From: Tyto alba | Taxonomy: Eukaryota > Chordata > Aves > Strigiformes > Tytonidae | NCBI RefSeq assembly: GCF_018691265.1 | Contig: NW_024881316.1 | Coordinates: forward strand, 26,885,819 to 26,949,818 | Direction of reading: 5' to 3' | Length of the DNA stretch: 64,000 nucleotides | Part shown: piece after piece, positions 19,011 through 31,629 of the stretch | How the letters are laid out: the number at the start of each line of letters is the position of its first letter | Numbering within the stretch: the first letter of the stretch is position 1 | Made by a program: the position numbers and the translations under genes | Notes under the pieces: generated by a model | Seen by the model: only the letters and a program-made list of their open reading frames with translations | The model's database searches: none | What the model was told of the DNA's origin: nothing

Positions 19011-22000
19011 TAACACATATATAGAAGACTTTTGTGAACATGATTAGAGGCATGACATGTGATGTAGGTGAGAAGATTGAAATAGATTGTCTATTTAGTT
19101 TACCATATCCTTTTTCCAGTCCTCTTTTGTTTCCTTAATATAAATGCATTAAGGTTGGGGACAAATGAGAGAATGACCAATATCAGAGAACTGTTTAAAC
19201 AGTTCTCATAAAATTATCATGTTACTTCTTACAACAGCAAAAGGTTGTTTGCTTTCATTGCATCCAGCAGGAATTTCCAGAATTTTAAGTTGCTGATATT
19301 TTTTTCTAATTAAAGACTTAATATATTAATTATAAGCTTATATTTATTTTCAAGCTTTCTTTAAAATATTAATCATCAGAAGCTTGAGTTTCAGGCTGTC
19401 TTCCCAAATGCAGTGAAAGCAAACGGCCATATTAGTTGTAAGATGAAATATTTTAATTTTATAAAATATGGCTGAAGTTGCAGATGTTTGGAGGACTGAC
19501 TGTGACCTTAACAGTATGACCAATATATGTCTGAGGAAATTAATGGGAAGCATAGGATCATGTGACATATGGTCCAGTTTGAGAACTAAATTTACTGAAT
19601 TTTAGACAGATGAACACACATGTTCCGTTAAGAGAATTCTAGAACTTTGTGTACAAATTGAACTGCAATGAAATTAAATGAGAACTTGGAGTTTACCCTG
19701 ATACAAAATTGAGATATCTGATCAATTATAATTTTTAAAATATAGAAGACAGTCAACTAGTCTACTTCAGCTTTTTATCAGCATTATTAAAATAAGGATT
19801 CTGTCTCCTTTCCCTAAATGTTTCAATTACAAAAGAATATTACCATTAAGCACAGTGGTTTTGATAGACAAAGAAGAAACATTTCCTTCCTGTCTTTGGA
19901 GGTTTATGGAAATTTCCTGTCAGGTTTAGAAAATTGTACAGCAGCTTTATTACATCACATTATAAATTTCATTTAAAGTGTTATACTTTGGGAAATTAAT
20001 GATAGTATAATAATATCCCTTTTGTAATAATGTTATTTTCTTTTGTTAACATGAAGGCTTTGTTACCCAGATTAAAAATTGAACATCAAACCTTTTTATT
20101 ACTTACAAGAAACTAAGTCTGCTGTCTGATATAACATTAACAAATTACAAATCAGTAAGCAAAATCACTATCAAATAAAAAAGATCAGTTAATTGATTTT
20201 GCCAATTATCTGACAAGTACAATATTTTGTCAAGTATTTTGTCTAGTTTGGAGAAAATAGAACCCTTTTATACTCTGCTATATGACTTGTCATCACAGAT
20301 ACAGCTGCCAGAATGAAACTTTACATGAATGTGATATTTATAATGTAAAATATCTCACTTTTAAGTTAATGAAGCTTTAATGTTGCTAGACAAATGTGCC
20401 TTACCAGAGTACTAAGAAACTTTCCAGAAATAGCAGTAAATGACTGAGTAACCCTATGAACATTTTACACTGAAACATTTTGCATTTCAGATCATGACAT
20501 ATGCCTGGAAGGGTAACAAAAATGTAAAATCTAATTGATTTGAACCATAAGGAAAGGTTCTAGAAGGATAATTGCTGACTAGAAGATTTTTGGTACTCTG
20601 AATATTGATGAGAACTCATTGGCTAGTATATAAACCAAACCCCCTTATTTGAAACCTGCCTACCTATATGTGAATAATAGTATTACATAATATTATTGAC
20701 ATATTTTTAAAATTCTCTGAGAACATTTGGAGCATGTCCTACTTTTTACTAACATAAGTATGCCAATAAACATTAAAATAAAATAAAATAAAATTAAAAA
20801 AGCAACTGTTAATTAAGTACTTTCAGTAATGACGCAGAACTTCCAATAATAAATCATCTTGATTTATCATTTCTGTGACAGTGCAATGATTGCAAAAAAA
20901 AACAAACTCAAAAAACTCCCCTCTCCCTAAATCCTTAAAAAAAGACAAGTGAACTAGAAAAAAAATTTCTAAATTTGAGATGAGCAAGAACCTACTGGGA
21001 ATAAAGATTGTTGTAATGGGTAACAAATCCTGTAAGAGTTATTTAAAGTTTTCTGTCTCCAACAAGGGTTTGCAACCCACTGTTGTCATACCACCCTGCT
21101 AAGAAAACTGCAATTGCTGGCTGAGAGCTCTTTATTCCTAATTAGTTTTCCTCACAAACATAACTGTCAAAATAATTGAACTATTGAATTATTGATCTCG
21201 AGTCTGTTCATTATGAGCACAAATAAAGTATTTAAATCAGCCTAGAGGTATCTGTCTGGTTTCCTTACTCTGCTACAGGGTAAATCAATGTATAATTTCT
21301 GAAATTATGGAAAGGTACTGAACAACAGTAAAGTACTTTATTGATGCCTTCTGTGACTGTCTATTTTGGAAAGTTAAACAGAACCAGAAAGCCTTCCCAG
21401 ATACAAGAACTCATGTGTTTGTGCAGTTGAATTGTTGAAATAATCTTTAACGTACTTCTTGAGCTTGCCAACTAACATTTGCCCAAATAATTGTCAAGCA
21501 TGGCCAGGAGTTAGTGTGGGCAAGCAACCATTTATAATAGGAAATTTGAATAATATCTCTGTGTTTGAGAGGATAAAGTATGTGTTTAATAGTATGTATA
21601 TAGGCCATTCCATGCTGGCTGGCTTCACTGCTGGAAACTGGTCCTGAAAATGCTTAATGTATTAGCCAGCCTATCAGAGTGGATAGATAGCAGTGAAAGC
21701 AGTCATCTGGATTTTAACCAACATATCCAAATAAAGTAGGTAACTTGGTTGAGGGCACCATAAATCTAGAGAAATTTTTGTGTGAAGAGGAAGGAGCAAT
21801 ATGAAGGGCCTAGGTCAGTTTCCAAGCAGTCAGCTCTGATAGTTAAGCAAACAAATACTTTCTGGTTTCTGAATGCGCTTTCATTTTCAGGGAATTATGA
21901 AATAAAATGATATAGAGACTACTAAATACCTGCTAAATCAAAATGTACTGTTACTGATACTGATGTGTCTGTGAAGATGATTTTACATGACCACTGGTAA

Positions 22001-23368
22001 TTGGTTTGTAAAATATAATGGCCTGTCTGAGGAACTTGTTCATTCTGTCATCATTGCCTAACAAAGTATAAAGTTGGCTTACACTTTGAAGGAATGTTCC
22101 ATATATTTCCCTCTTTCCAAATGTTTAAAAATTTGAAGTTTTCTGTAATTGCAAGAACTCAGTTTCTTATCTCCAGACCCACTAAATACGTGTCCCATAT
22201 TGGCAAGACAGCTTAAGGGCATTCGCTTTGAAAAATGTGTTGTATTATGTAGAGACACAGTTTGTTGCTTTCAGAAGTTGAATTAATAAGCCTTATGGGT
22301 AAAGAAGAGATAACTCAGAATATATGCATTTCTGAAAGATTAATATCTTATGAAAATAAGGATATTGGGTTTGCAGGCAAATATACTTAGACCAGTATAG
22401 ATATCTGTCTAATAGCACAAACTTTGTTGACAGGAATATTGATGGTGCATGATTTAGATGCTACAGTTTGCAACAGTATCTGATATAACAACAAACTGTA
22501 TTGAAAAGCATCTGATGTGAAAAATGCCAGTTAAAGTTTCATCTACAGAAAGAGCGGATTTGAGCTGTTTTATTTGAGAACAACTAGTACTGGATGACTG
22601 TATGCAGAGACATCCTTTATGAACTAGAGAAATGTGTTGTGGATTAGTGATTGACATGGACATTGATGTTGATTTTAAAGTTATTTGTGCTTTTAAAACA
22701 ACTACCTCTTTAGTTTCCTCCTTTTTCCATTACTTTCTATATTATCTGGTTTTTGGACACATTGAGATAAACTAAGGATTTCTGCTTATTATAAATGTAA
22801 CAAATTTCAAACTGAGGGCTTAATTTAAGTTTAATATTTTTGCACTGCTTTACTTTATAAGACAAAAATAATTATTTAAAAGCAAAGTAGCAAACTATGT
22901 TAGGAAAAATTCTTTGGATAAAAAATTAAACATTTAAATATATAAAACAGCTTTTACCAAATGGCAAATATAAAATAATGAAACTATTGACATGAAATAA
23001 TGAAATATTATTGAGGATGTTCTTAGGATGTCCAACTACTATTTAGCCTGAGGGCAAAAATTTTCTTGGATCTTCATAATGCAGTTTTCTTTGAGACAAC
23101 TTGCAGTTTTGTACCAGACTCCCCACTAAATATCTTTCTGAAGCACAGTCATATGGTTGATATGAAGTATATTGCCTCCCTTATGAATTTTATATGACAG
23201 ACACAACAAAGTAAGGGAAAAGATGTGGAAAACCTTCCCTAGTTGTTATCCTCAGTAATATACCAATGGATCCATAGCTATGCAATTTTTTGTATGTATG
23301 ATATTCTTGAACACATGGGTTGCAGTTCAAATAGTTAAAGAAAATAACACCATTCCTCTACCTACTAG

Positions 23369-23656
<288 letters not shown>

Positions 23657-24483
23657 TGAACAAATAATTAATTATATTTGTATAAGAACAAATTATGTTT
23701 ACTCTATGCGGTATTGACAGATAAACCTGAAACAATTAATTTAGGAGATTTTTTTTCTTCATGAGTTCTTGCATGTTACTCAGAATACTTACAGACCTAG
23801 GTATTCAACAAAATGGAAAGTAATTTTAGAAACTTTCTCTTATGGGTAAAGTTACATTAGCATTTTTTTGATTTGTTCGACTTTTTCTCCCCTTCTCCCT
23901 CGCTTTCTCTCTTTTCCTCTTTCTCTGGTTTTAATACACTTTTGCAGTACAGAGCAGAATTGGACCTTTTCCATGATGATTCCAAAATGTAAATAAATGA
24001 ATAATAATATCTCCTTGTGAACTACAGAATCATTATAATAGCATTTTCTTTTAAATTGATTACATAAAATGACATATTAAATGGTATGAAGTCACCCTGA
24101 TCTTTATATGATAGTATAGCCATTCACTTAAGTACTGAATAAAGAGAGCTTATGTTTTTAGAGTGGTTGTGCTAAACAAATAACATTGTCTTTATCAGTT
24201 GTTCTTATCTGGAAACTAATGTGATTGCAGTAAATGTGCTGTCATATTGAAGCTGGAATGAGTGCCCAAACTTATATTAGGATGGCACTAAAAACATATA
24301 TTGAGACAAAAAAAATTTCTCTCCTTGTAACTTTGTTGAATAAGTTGTTCCCATGTGACCTGGCTGGGTTGATCTGATCTCTTCTGACTATGAAAGGAGC
24401 TTAAAGACCAAATAAGCATATAGACACATCATTGGAAACAACTTAAACTGAAATTGAACCTTGCCCTGAATGTCTGCACTGTA

Positions 24484-24486
<3 letters not shown>

Positions 24487-24516
<30 letters not shown>
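24487..24516. repeat. Poly(A) tract, 30 A
   Basis: An uninterrupted run of 30 A with no identifiable retroposon body upstream. Confidence 0.9.
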
Positions 24517-24517
<1 letters not shown>

Positions 24518-26808
24518 CAATATAAACAGAGATTGTTTACCTGTCACCAACTGTAATGGGTATATTCATATTCACAGCATAAATTGTAGATAGACTTTGC
24601 TAAACGCTTTGTACCGATGTCAGTGTATTTGTTCCACAACACTCCTGAAGTCAGTCACAGCCTCATTGTTTGTATAATTTTTTTCTCATGCTAGGTTTCT
24701 CACAGAACAAAAATTGTCTCCATGTTGCAGTGTGTTGTACATGTTCATGTAATGCAACTGGAATTTGTTGAAGAGTCTCTCCTCTCATACTAGTCAGTAC
24801 TAGAAGCTCCTGAAGCATTTCTGTAGTGGGTGTTGGACATAAGCCCTTCCTTGATCCTTACCTCTGTATTGACTAATATGGACATGCTAGAGGGAAAGTA
24901 CTTACAATAACCACTAACATGGAAGTACTAAGCAGATGAAGTCAGTGTTTTCAAAATGCAAAAACAGGTGGAAAGACCCAGTGGAGGTTCTGAATAGTCT
25001 ACCAGGAACAGGGGAGATCAAAATCATATTTTAACTGCCCTTCCAGGCTTAACTATAGAAATTGCTAATGTTAAAGATTTCATAACAGAACTTCTGTTTT
25101 TTTCACATTTCTTACACTTGTAGAAGAAAAGTCAGTCAACTGTAAGTTTTAAGAAAACTTTCTGAATATTTTCTTTGGAAATTCAAATAACTGTCTTATT
25201 TGGAAATGTCTTAAAAATATTCCAATTATAGTTATAACTGATGATAAATTAAATCATTGAACTATGAAGCAAAAGGATCTTAATCTTGCTTAAAATAAAA
25301 ATCTCAGTATGAGCTACACCGATTTCCTACTGAGAAGGCAGTAATAATCTATTAAGCTAAAATATGCCTGTAACACAGCTTTATTAAAAATGTGAACCCT
25401 CAAAATTACTTCAGATATAAAGGTAATTTGTTAATTCCTTGACTTAAATGTCTGCAATTCTGCTTTTTGATGACACTTTTAACATAACTAATGCAAGATA
25501 TTGTAGCTTAACTCTTATGCATCTAAGCAAAAATATTAATAAATTACCTAATATGTTCTTTAAGTAAAACTACTGATAAAATACTCAATTTTATCAATAA
25601 TAATTCATCTGTATTTTTTTCACCAGCATGCCTCATGTCTCACTTACATCTCCCTGATCTCTCAAATTCCCTATTTATGTGTTTTGTTTTTTTTTTTTTT
25701 TTTTTTCCAGCTCCTCATTCTGTGAAGTAGATTGTGCAATCTTAGTATTTTTCTTAAATGAAACCAGATAGAAATATTTTATCCACATATTCCATTAGAC
25801 ACCTTTTATTAAGGTATTTTTGAAATATATCTTCCTTTAAACAAGGAAACATTATTATTTTCAAAAAAATTGAGCAATTATTTCTTAAATCCAGATACTT
25901 TCTTTAAAAGTCTGTGTTTATTTATGGATTAACATTCTCTTCTATACTAAAATGTATCTGAAAAATGGAACTGATAGCATGGTTTAGTTATGCATTGAGG
26001 CAGTAATCATCCCCTATTACAATGTACATCAATATGTATTTGGTAAACATTACAATTCTCTCACACAGTCAGGGAAAATTGTTTAAAGTCAAGGATCACC
26101 TATCTTTGTAAAAACTTTTCTTTTAGGTCATTGAAAAAATCTAGAAAAATTAATGTTGTGTTTTTCCTTAAATTAAATGTTATCCGTAGTAAAAAAGATG
26201 AAGGTAATCCTTTATTCACGTTATATAAAATTATGTATTTCTTTAGTTTTGGTTTTGCAAAAGAACATTTTAGACCCAAAATATGCAATTTTCACAGACT
26301 TGAAAAAATGTTGAGATCATTCAGACAGCCCACAATCAGTTTTAACAATTATAACAGAGAAACAAAATACTTCCTTAAACTTTTTAATTTGAAGAAAAAA
26401 ATAATCCTTGTGTATAGTCTGGATATGAAGAAAAGATCCACAAAATTTTCAGTGGCAGGACATAGTCAATGGAAAAAGTTTTTGGAATACTGAGGAAGAA
26501 ATTTTCGTTTCAGCAGTCGATTTTACTCTGACTAATAAGAAATAATAGAGGGCGTACATAAGAGAGGCAGTTTTTGTGAAAGTGCCCATGAAATAGTAGA
26601 GTTTATGATTCTTAAGAAATGAAAGAATGAAGCAACACAATTGTGATAAAGTCAATGGTTTTCAGATGTCTAAACTTCACCAAACTTGAGAAACTGGTAG
26701 GTGAATGTCCTTAGGAATGAATTCTGAAAGGCATTTATATAAGAGATATTAAAGCCAAACAGAAAACTGTTAAAAGCCCAACAGAAAAGTCTTCTTTCTT
26801 CTTTAGAG

Positions 26809-26852
<44 letters not shown>
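26809..26852. repeat. Poly(A) tract, 44 A
   Basis: The longest homopolymer in the window, 44 A after CTTTAGAG. Length polymorphism or assembly error is likely here. No SINE or processed-pseudogene body could be recognised next to it. Confidence 0.9.
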
Positions 26853-26856
<4 letters not shown>

Positions 26857-27539
26857 AACATCCATTTCTGTAACTCTTTAAAAATCCCTTTTAATGATGT
26901 GTAACCCAAAAGTTAATCATGTAAATATTGGATATATTCAAACATTGCTATAGATGGGCATCAAAGAATGACACAGATCTCTTAGGATAAAGTAAAAAAA
27001 TCTAAAGTACATATTTAGTTATAGGAACAAGAGGCTGAAAGACAATAACAAATATATCTATACATATATTCAAAATCAAAGAAAAAATAAAAATCATTAC
27101 TTAATAAAAATTTGAGCAAACAACAGATGTCACAGGGAAGACTAAGTGTTCTGTTCCTATTTTGCAATGTTTTCAGAAAAGCTTACTTTTGATCATATAC
27201 TTAACACAATTCTGTGAATTTTTACAAGGTAAGGATACAACATATGGAAAGAGGGTACTGCACAATATTGAGATCTTCAAATATATTTTATTAATCAGGC
27301 ATTGATGAAATTCCCTGTGCTTTACCTAAAGGCAAAGCAGAAGTCCCTACTCCACTGAAAATTATGTCTGAAATTCAAAACTGTAAGGAAGTTTCAAATA
27401 ATTACAGAAGGGCACACACTTTTCAGAGAGGAGGGAGGGTGAAAAGAAAAGGAAAAAAAATAAAAAAGATGAGGATCAAGATTAGTTTTCTCTTCACTCT
27501 TCTAAGATACTAGTTTCAAGCTGATAAACAAGGTGATAA

Positions 27540-28370
27540 GGAACAAATGATTTGTATTTGATAACGAGCAATTATGTCAAACCATCCTAATTTCTTTCTT
27601 GACAGGTTAACTGGTTTTGTAGATCGAGGAATAGACAGGGAAAGAGACAGTTCTGTGTTGAAATTGATAAGGTTTTTAGAAGTCTTCTAGAGAAAATATG
27701 GAAATTCAGTCTAGACAAAATTATTGCAGGCGCAACAAGCACTTCAGTGAGCACTGGAAAAAAGTTGCCCAGAGAGGCTGTGGAATCTCCATCCTTGGCG
27801 ATATTAAAAATGCATTATTCTGGGTTCAGCTAGGATAGGGTTAATTTTCACAAGAACCTTGGAGGGGGCACAGCCAGAACAGGGGACCTGAACTAGCCAA
27901 TAGTGTATTTGACACCATGCTGCTGTCATGTCCAGTATATAACTAGAGGAGCTGACCAGGGGTTGGCGGGGTGATAGCAGCTTGGAAAAGGCCGAGTGTG
28001 GGGTACTGGGTAGTGAGCAAATGCACTGTGCATCTCTCACTTTATATATTAGTTTTATTAGTATTGTTGTTGTTACCGTTCTCTTCTTGTGTTGTTCTAT
28101 TAAAGTGTCCTTATCTCAATCCATGGGGTTTTACTTTTTCTTTTCTTCCAATTCTTCTCCACATCCTACCATGGGGCAAGAGAAGAGCAGGCAAGCGGCC
28201 CCATGGTGCTTTGTTGCCAGCTGGGCCTAAACTATAACATGCATCCAGACATGAATGAACCTGTGCAACCAGCTCTAGGTGACCCTGCTTGAGCAAGGGG
28301 TTGGGCCAGATGACTTTTAGAGGTTTCTTCCAATCTGAACCATTATGCTATTCTGTGATGCTGTGAACAA
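27540..28370 (+). mobile_element. CR1 LINE fragments on the sense strand, interrupted by an LTR
   Basis: The segment 27540-27815 contains CR1-like reverse-transcriptase DNA (TATGTCAAACCATCC and GGTTAACTGGTTTTGTAGA) and then the GTTGCCCAGAGAGGCTGTGGAATCTCCATCC 3' region (positions 27767-27797). The CR1 text breaks off at 27816 and resumes at 28240 with CCAGACATGAATGAACCTGT and CTCTAGGTGACCCTGCTTGA. It ends near 28370 in CTATTCTGTGATGCTGTGA, a typical CR1 tail. The intervening block is the LTR at 27816-28239. The CR1 is a fossil. Confidence 0.8.
27816..28239 (+). mobile_element. Short solo LTR (ERVL-type) inserted into a CR1
   Basis: A 424-bp block starts TATTCTGGGTTCAGC (the usual TG start mutated to TA) and ends CTATAACA. 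It is flanked by a perfect 5-bp duplication, TGCAT, at 27811-27815 and 28240-28244. The internal landmarks TAGGGTTAATTTTC, GGGCACAGCCAGAACAGG, GTCCAGTATATAACTAG (TATA region), CTATTAAAGTGTCCTTATC (polyadenylation region) and a final GCCAGCTGGGCCTAAAC match a very common bird LTR family. It is in sense orientation to CSMD1. It is solo, with no internal retroviral sequence. Confidence 0.83.
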
Positions 28371-28805
28371 CTTTGAAAACTTCTACACAAAGAGCACCTA
28401 GCAATTAGTAGTACACTAGCTCCAATTTGTAAGGATCCTAATGTGATCTGGCCTAGATCTAAAACTATGATATTTTTCCTAAGAATTTTGATGATGCTAT
28501 GAGATGAGCACTTACAAATTCTGAGGATGATTCCAACCTACAATTATAGCAAGCACTATGGTAGAGAGCGTCAGAAAACAAAACAAGATAGATGAACTGA
28601 AGAAATGGTCTGAAGTTAAAAAAACATAACCAAATTCTATAAAGAAAAGTGCTAAGCATAAATGTCAAAGGATAAATGATGTGCACAAATACAAAATAGG
28701 ATACAATAGAAAAGGATATGGCTTTTACACAGTACATAAATAATATAGAGAAAAATGTCGTAGTAATCCAAAAAGTCAAATCCTCTGACTGTTGTAGTTA
28801 GTCAT

Positions 28806-28839
<34 letters not shown>

Positions 28840-29140
28840 AAAGAATTACAGAAAAAACAATTTTTGTTTACAGGACTGTTTTATCTAGGACATGGAAAAT
28901 AATCATTTCACTTCATTTAATGACCAGAGAGCACACTGTGTCCAGTTTAGGATCCAGTTAAAAAAAGTAGGATGTTGTTAAAAATCATGACACATGTAGA
29001 GTCATTGAAAGGTCTGTACTTGTTTAGTCTAGAAAAAGGATGACTTGGCAGTGATGCAGGAAGGCATAATAACAGTCTGATGTGCTCAGTAGTTAGGAAT
29101 TGCAGCTAGTCCTGGAGTTCAGTCTAGAAATCTACTAAAA
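28371..29140 (+). mobile_element. Second, older CR1 fragment on the sense strand
   Basis: Decayed CR1 ORF2 3' region directly following the previous copy. Visible cognates are GGTCTGAAGTTAAAAAAACA (a worn counterpart of the 'gagatgggctgagg' segment), AAAAGTGCTAAGCATAAATG, CACACTGTGTCCAGTTTAGGATCC, and CTTGTTTAGTCTAGAAAAAGGA. An A run (28807-28837) interrupts it. Many substitutions and stops are present. Confidence 0.6.
28807..28837. repeat. Poly(A) tract, 31 A
   Basis: A run of 31 A inside a decayed CR1 fragment, so it is not the CR1 tail. Confidence 0.9.
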
Positions 29141-31629
29141 TGCCCGTGCTCTCTGTCAGACATGAGCAAGACAGAGGTGATGTGCTAGTTCTGCCATTCT
29201 AAATTACTTCTGTATCTCATTAATAAAAATAATATGCACCCAATTGCTCTCCTAAATTTGACTATGTTATGCACTGTCACTTGGAAATACCCTCTAGATA
29301 TTCTTTAGGGAGAGATTTTTTCAACTTTTATATGGAGGAGGAATGAAAAAAGCTCTTGTAATAACAGCACAATTTCCATTTTCCCTTTCATCCTCTATCC
29401 TCCTTCCACTACCTTCACTCTCCTACTTCTCTCTTCCCATTTTCAAGCAGGTTTGCTTCCCCAACTCCTTTACAACATCATTAATATGTTTCTCTAACAC
29501 ATTTTTTTTTTTTTAATCTGTTGACTGTATCATAGTTTTTAGTGAGGTAACAATGTTTTGTTTTAGTGTCAGTATTGTGATAGCAAACAATTCAAATGCA
29601 GTCACTCAGAGCTACACTCATAAGAGGTGATGGAAGAACACTGATCTTAAGTGTGTAAAGAGGCTTACAATTCTCTGAGGCTAATTTACCTTTGTAAAAT
29701 TACAGGGAAGCATTTCTGGCCACTTGAGCTATAGCTGATCCAGTAAGTTAGGAATTCTCAAGTCTTGGATTCAGTCTTCCAGTCATTCAAACAGTTTCAG
29801 TGTTGCCCATTATTAAGCTCATCTTATGTTACCGCCTATTATGAAAAAGCTCCAAATATTTTTCCAATATTTTCCCTGAATATTTTCCCCTGGGAATGAA
29901 GCCTTGTTGCCTGAGCTGACTTTTTTATTTATACACCACCACCATTTCAATCAGGAACTTGGAAGTTGTTAGGGTTACTACAGCTTTTGATCTCCTTGTG
30001 AAAAAGATCTGAAACAACGTTGTCAATGTAATCTAGAGTTATCATTTCAAAAATGAGCTTATGAGTTTACTTATTATACGTGATTCAGAATCCCAAAGCA
30101 GTTGATGTGTTGAGACAGGGGTGGAAGGGTGCCCTAAGAGGAAGGACTTTTAAGAGTGGATATGGACCTCCATCTACTCAAAACACAAAGTATAGTTTTC
30201 TGGGAAAAAAAAAAAAAAAAAAAAAAAGTGTATCAAAGTTAAAATTTCATACACAACTAATATTTATTTAGGGTACATACAGTGAGGAATATTATAAACT
30301 TAAAAGGGTTCTTTGAGTCTATATTAAGCAATTTAAGCCAGGTGAAGGGAATCTAAAAATGCAGTGTGACAGCTAACGTGGTACATTTACATAAAGAACA
30401 TGCAGTCAATTCTAGAATAAACTTATTCATCCACAATTGAAGTATGTCAGGGATACTTCATGAAAACTAGATTATAAGAATTCAAATCTGAATTCTAACA
30501 AAGGTAACAATAGATAGAGGGTACAGGGAATTTCTCTGTGCAAGCTAGAGTCATTATTTATGATATTTTTGTTTGTAGTCCTGCTTCCAACCTTCATATC
30601 TATAATTCTATAACCTTTTATTTGTGCCCTGATAAATATATTTTTCCTTAGTTTTGAACTCCTTCTACTTCATTCCTAAGGTTGTGTAGTAGTCCTGGAT
30701 AAATAAAGCAGTGTAGAAGCAGTAAACTGAGAGTACAGCTTCCACAGAAACACCTATAGTTACACAGGCAGCTCAGAGGACCATCAACTTCAGGATGTGT
30801 TTAGTCAGCTAAGGAGCTAGAAAATGCATAAAGCCCTGCTATAGAGAGTTTTGGGCTTTCAGCATTTGGCTTTGAGGAAGGAACTTCTTTGGCAAAAAGT
30901 AGACTGAAAAGACTGATGCTAGAAATTCATGTTACCTGTGAGGAAGCACATAAAATCATTAAAGACCTGAGGAGAACTATTTTTGCTTAAGACTCACAAC
31001 ATCTATGAGTCATGGTATCACCCATATGAAATCATGCCAATTTACAGTGTTCTTCTCAACCCAGCACCAAAATACTGAAATTAATGTAAAAAATAATGTG
31101 AAAATATTTAAGTAAATGAAATGGCTGCCAGAGCTTTGAGGAAGATATATCTATATTTTGTCCCAAAAGCTGACAAGGAATTCTAAATTCAAAAGTCCGG
31201 TATTGTTTAAACAGACATGTAACAGATAACTTTTCACAATAATGTAGATCAAAATAATTGCCTGAGAACAGACATTAAGATGTTTGTAAATGGTTCTCCC
31301 CCCTCCCCCCCATGTCCCTTTGTGGGCAGGTTTTTTAACAAGTCAGTGGCTTTTTGGGTTGAAAAAAAAAAAAAAAAAAAAAGACTATACAGGCTCCTCC
31401 AGATCTCCCTGTTATCTCTGAGGCTTGGCTGTATATGCTACCTGTTGTTTTCAGCCAGCTTCTAGTTTTTTAATTTACTGCAGGCTTCATTTCCCACCAC
31501 AGCCAGTATCTTCAAGCTTTTCCTCTGGACATGCTCAGTTTCTCATAGAAGAAGGAATGATGTCCCCATCCCTCCCAAACCTGAAGAGGTTCTGCTTCAG
31601 TCATTTGTGTTTCCAGGCACATGACACAG

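Noticed and set aside
26131..26493. A 120-codon reading frame rich in Lys, Phe and Asn.
   Set aside because: The composition matches AT-rich non-coding DNA, and there is no promoter, domain or homologue that I recognise.
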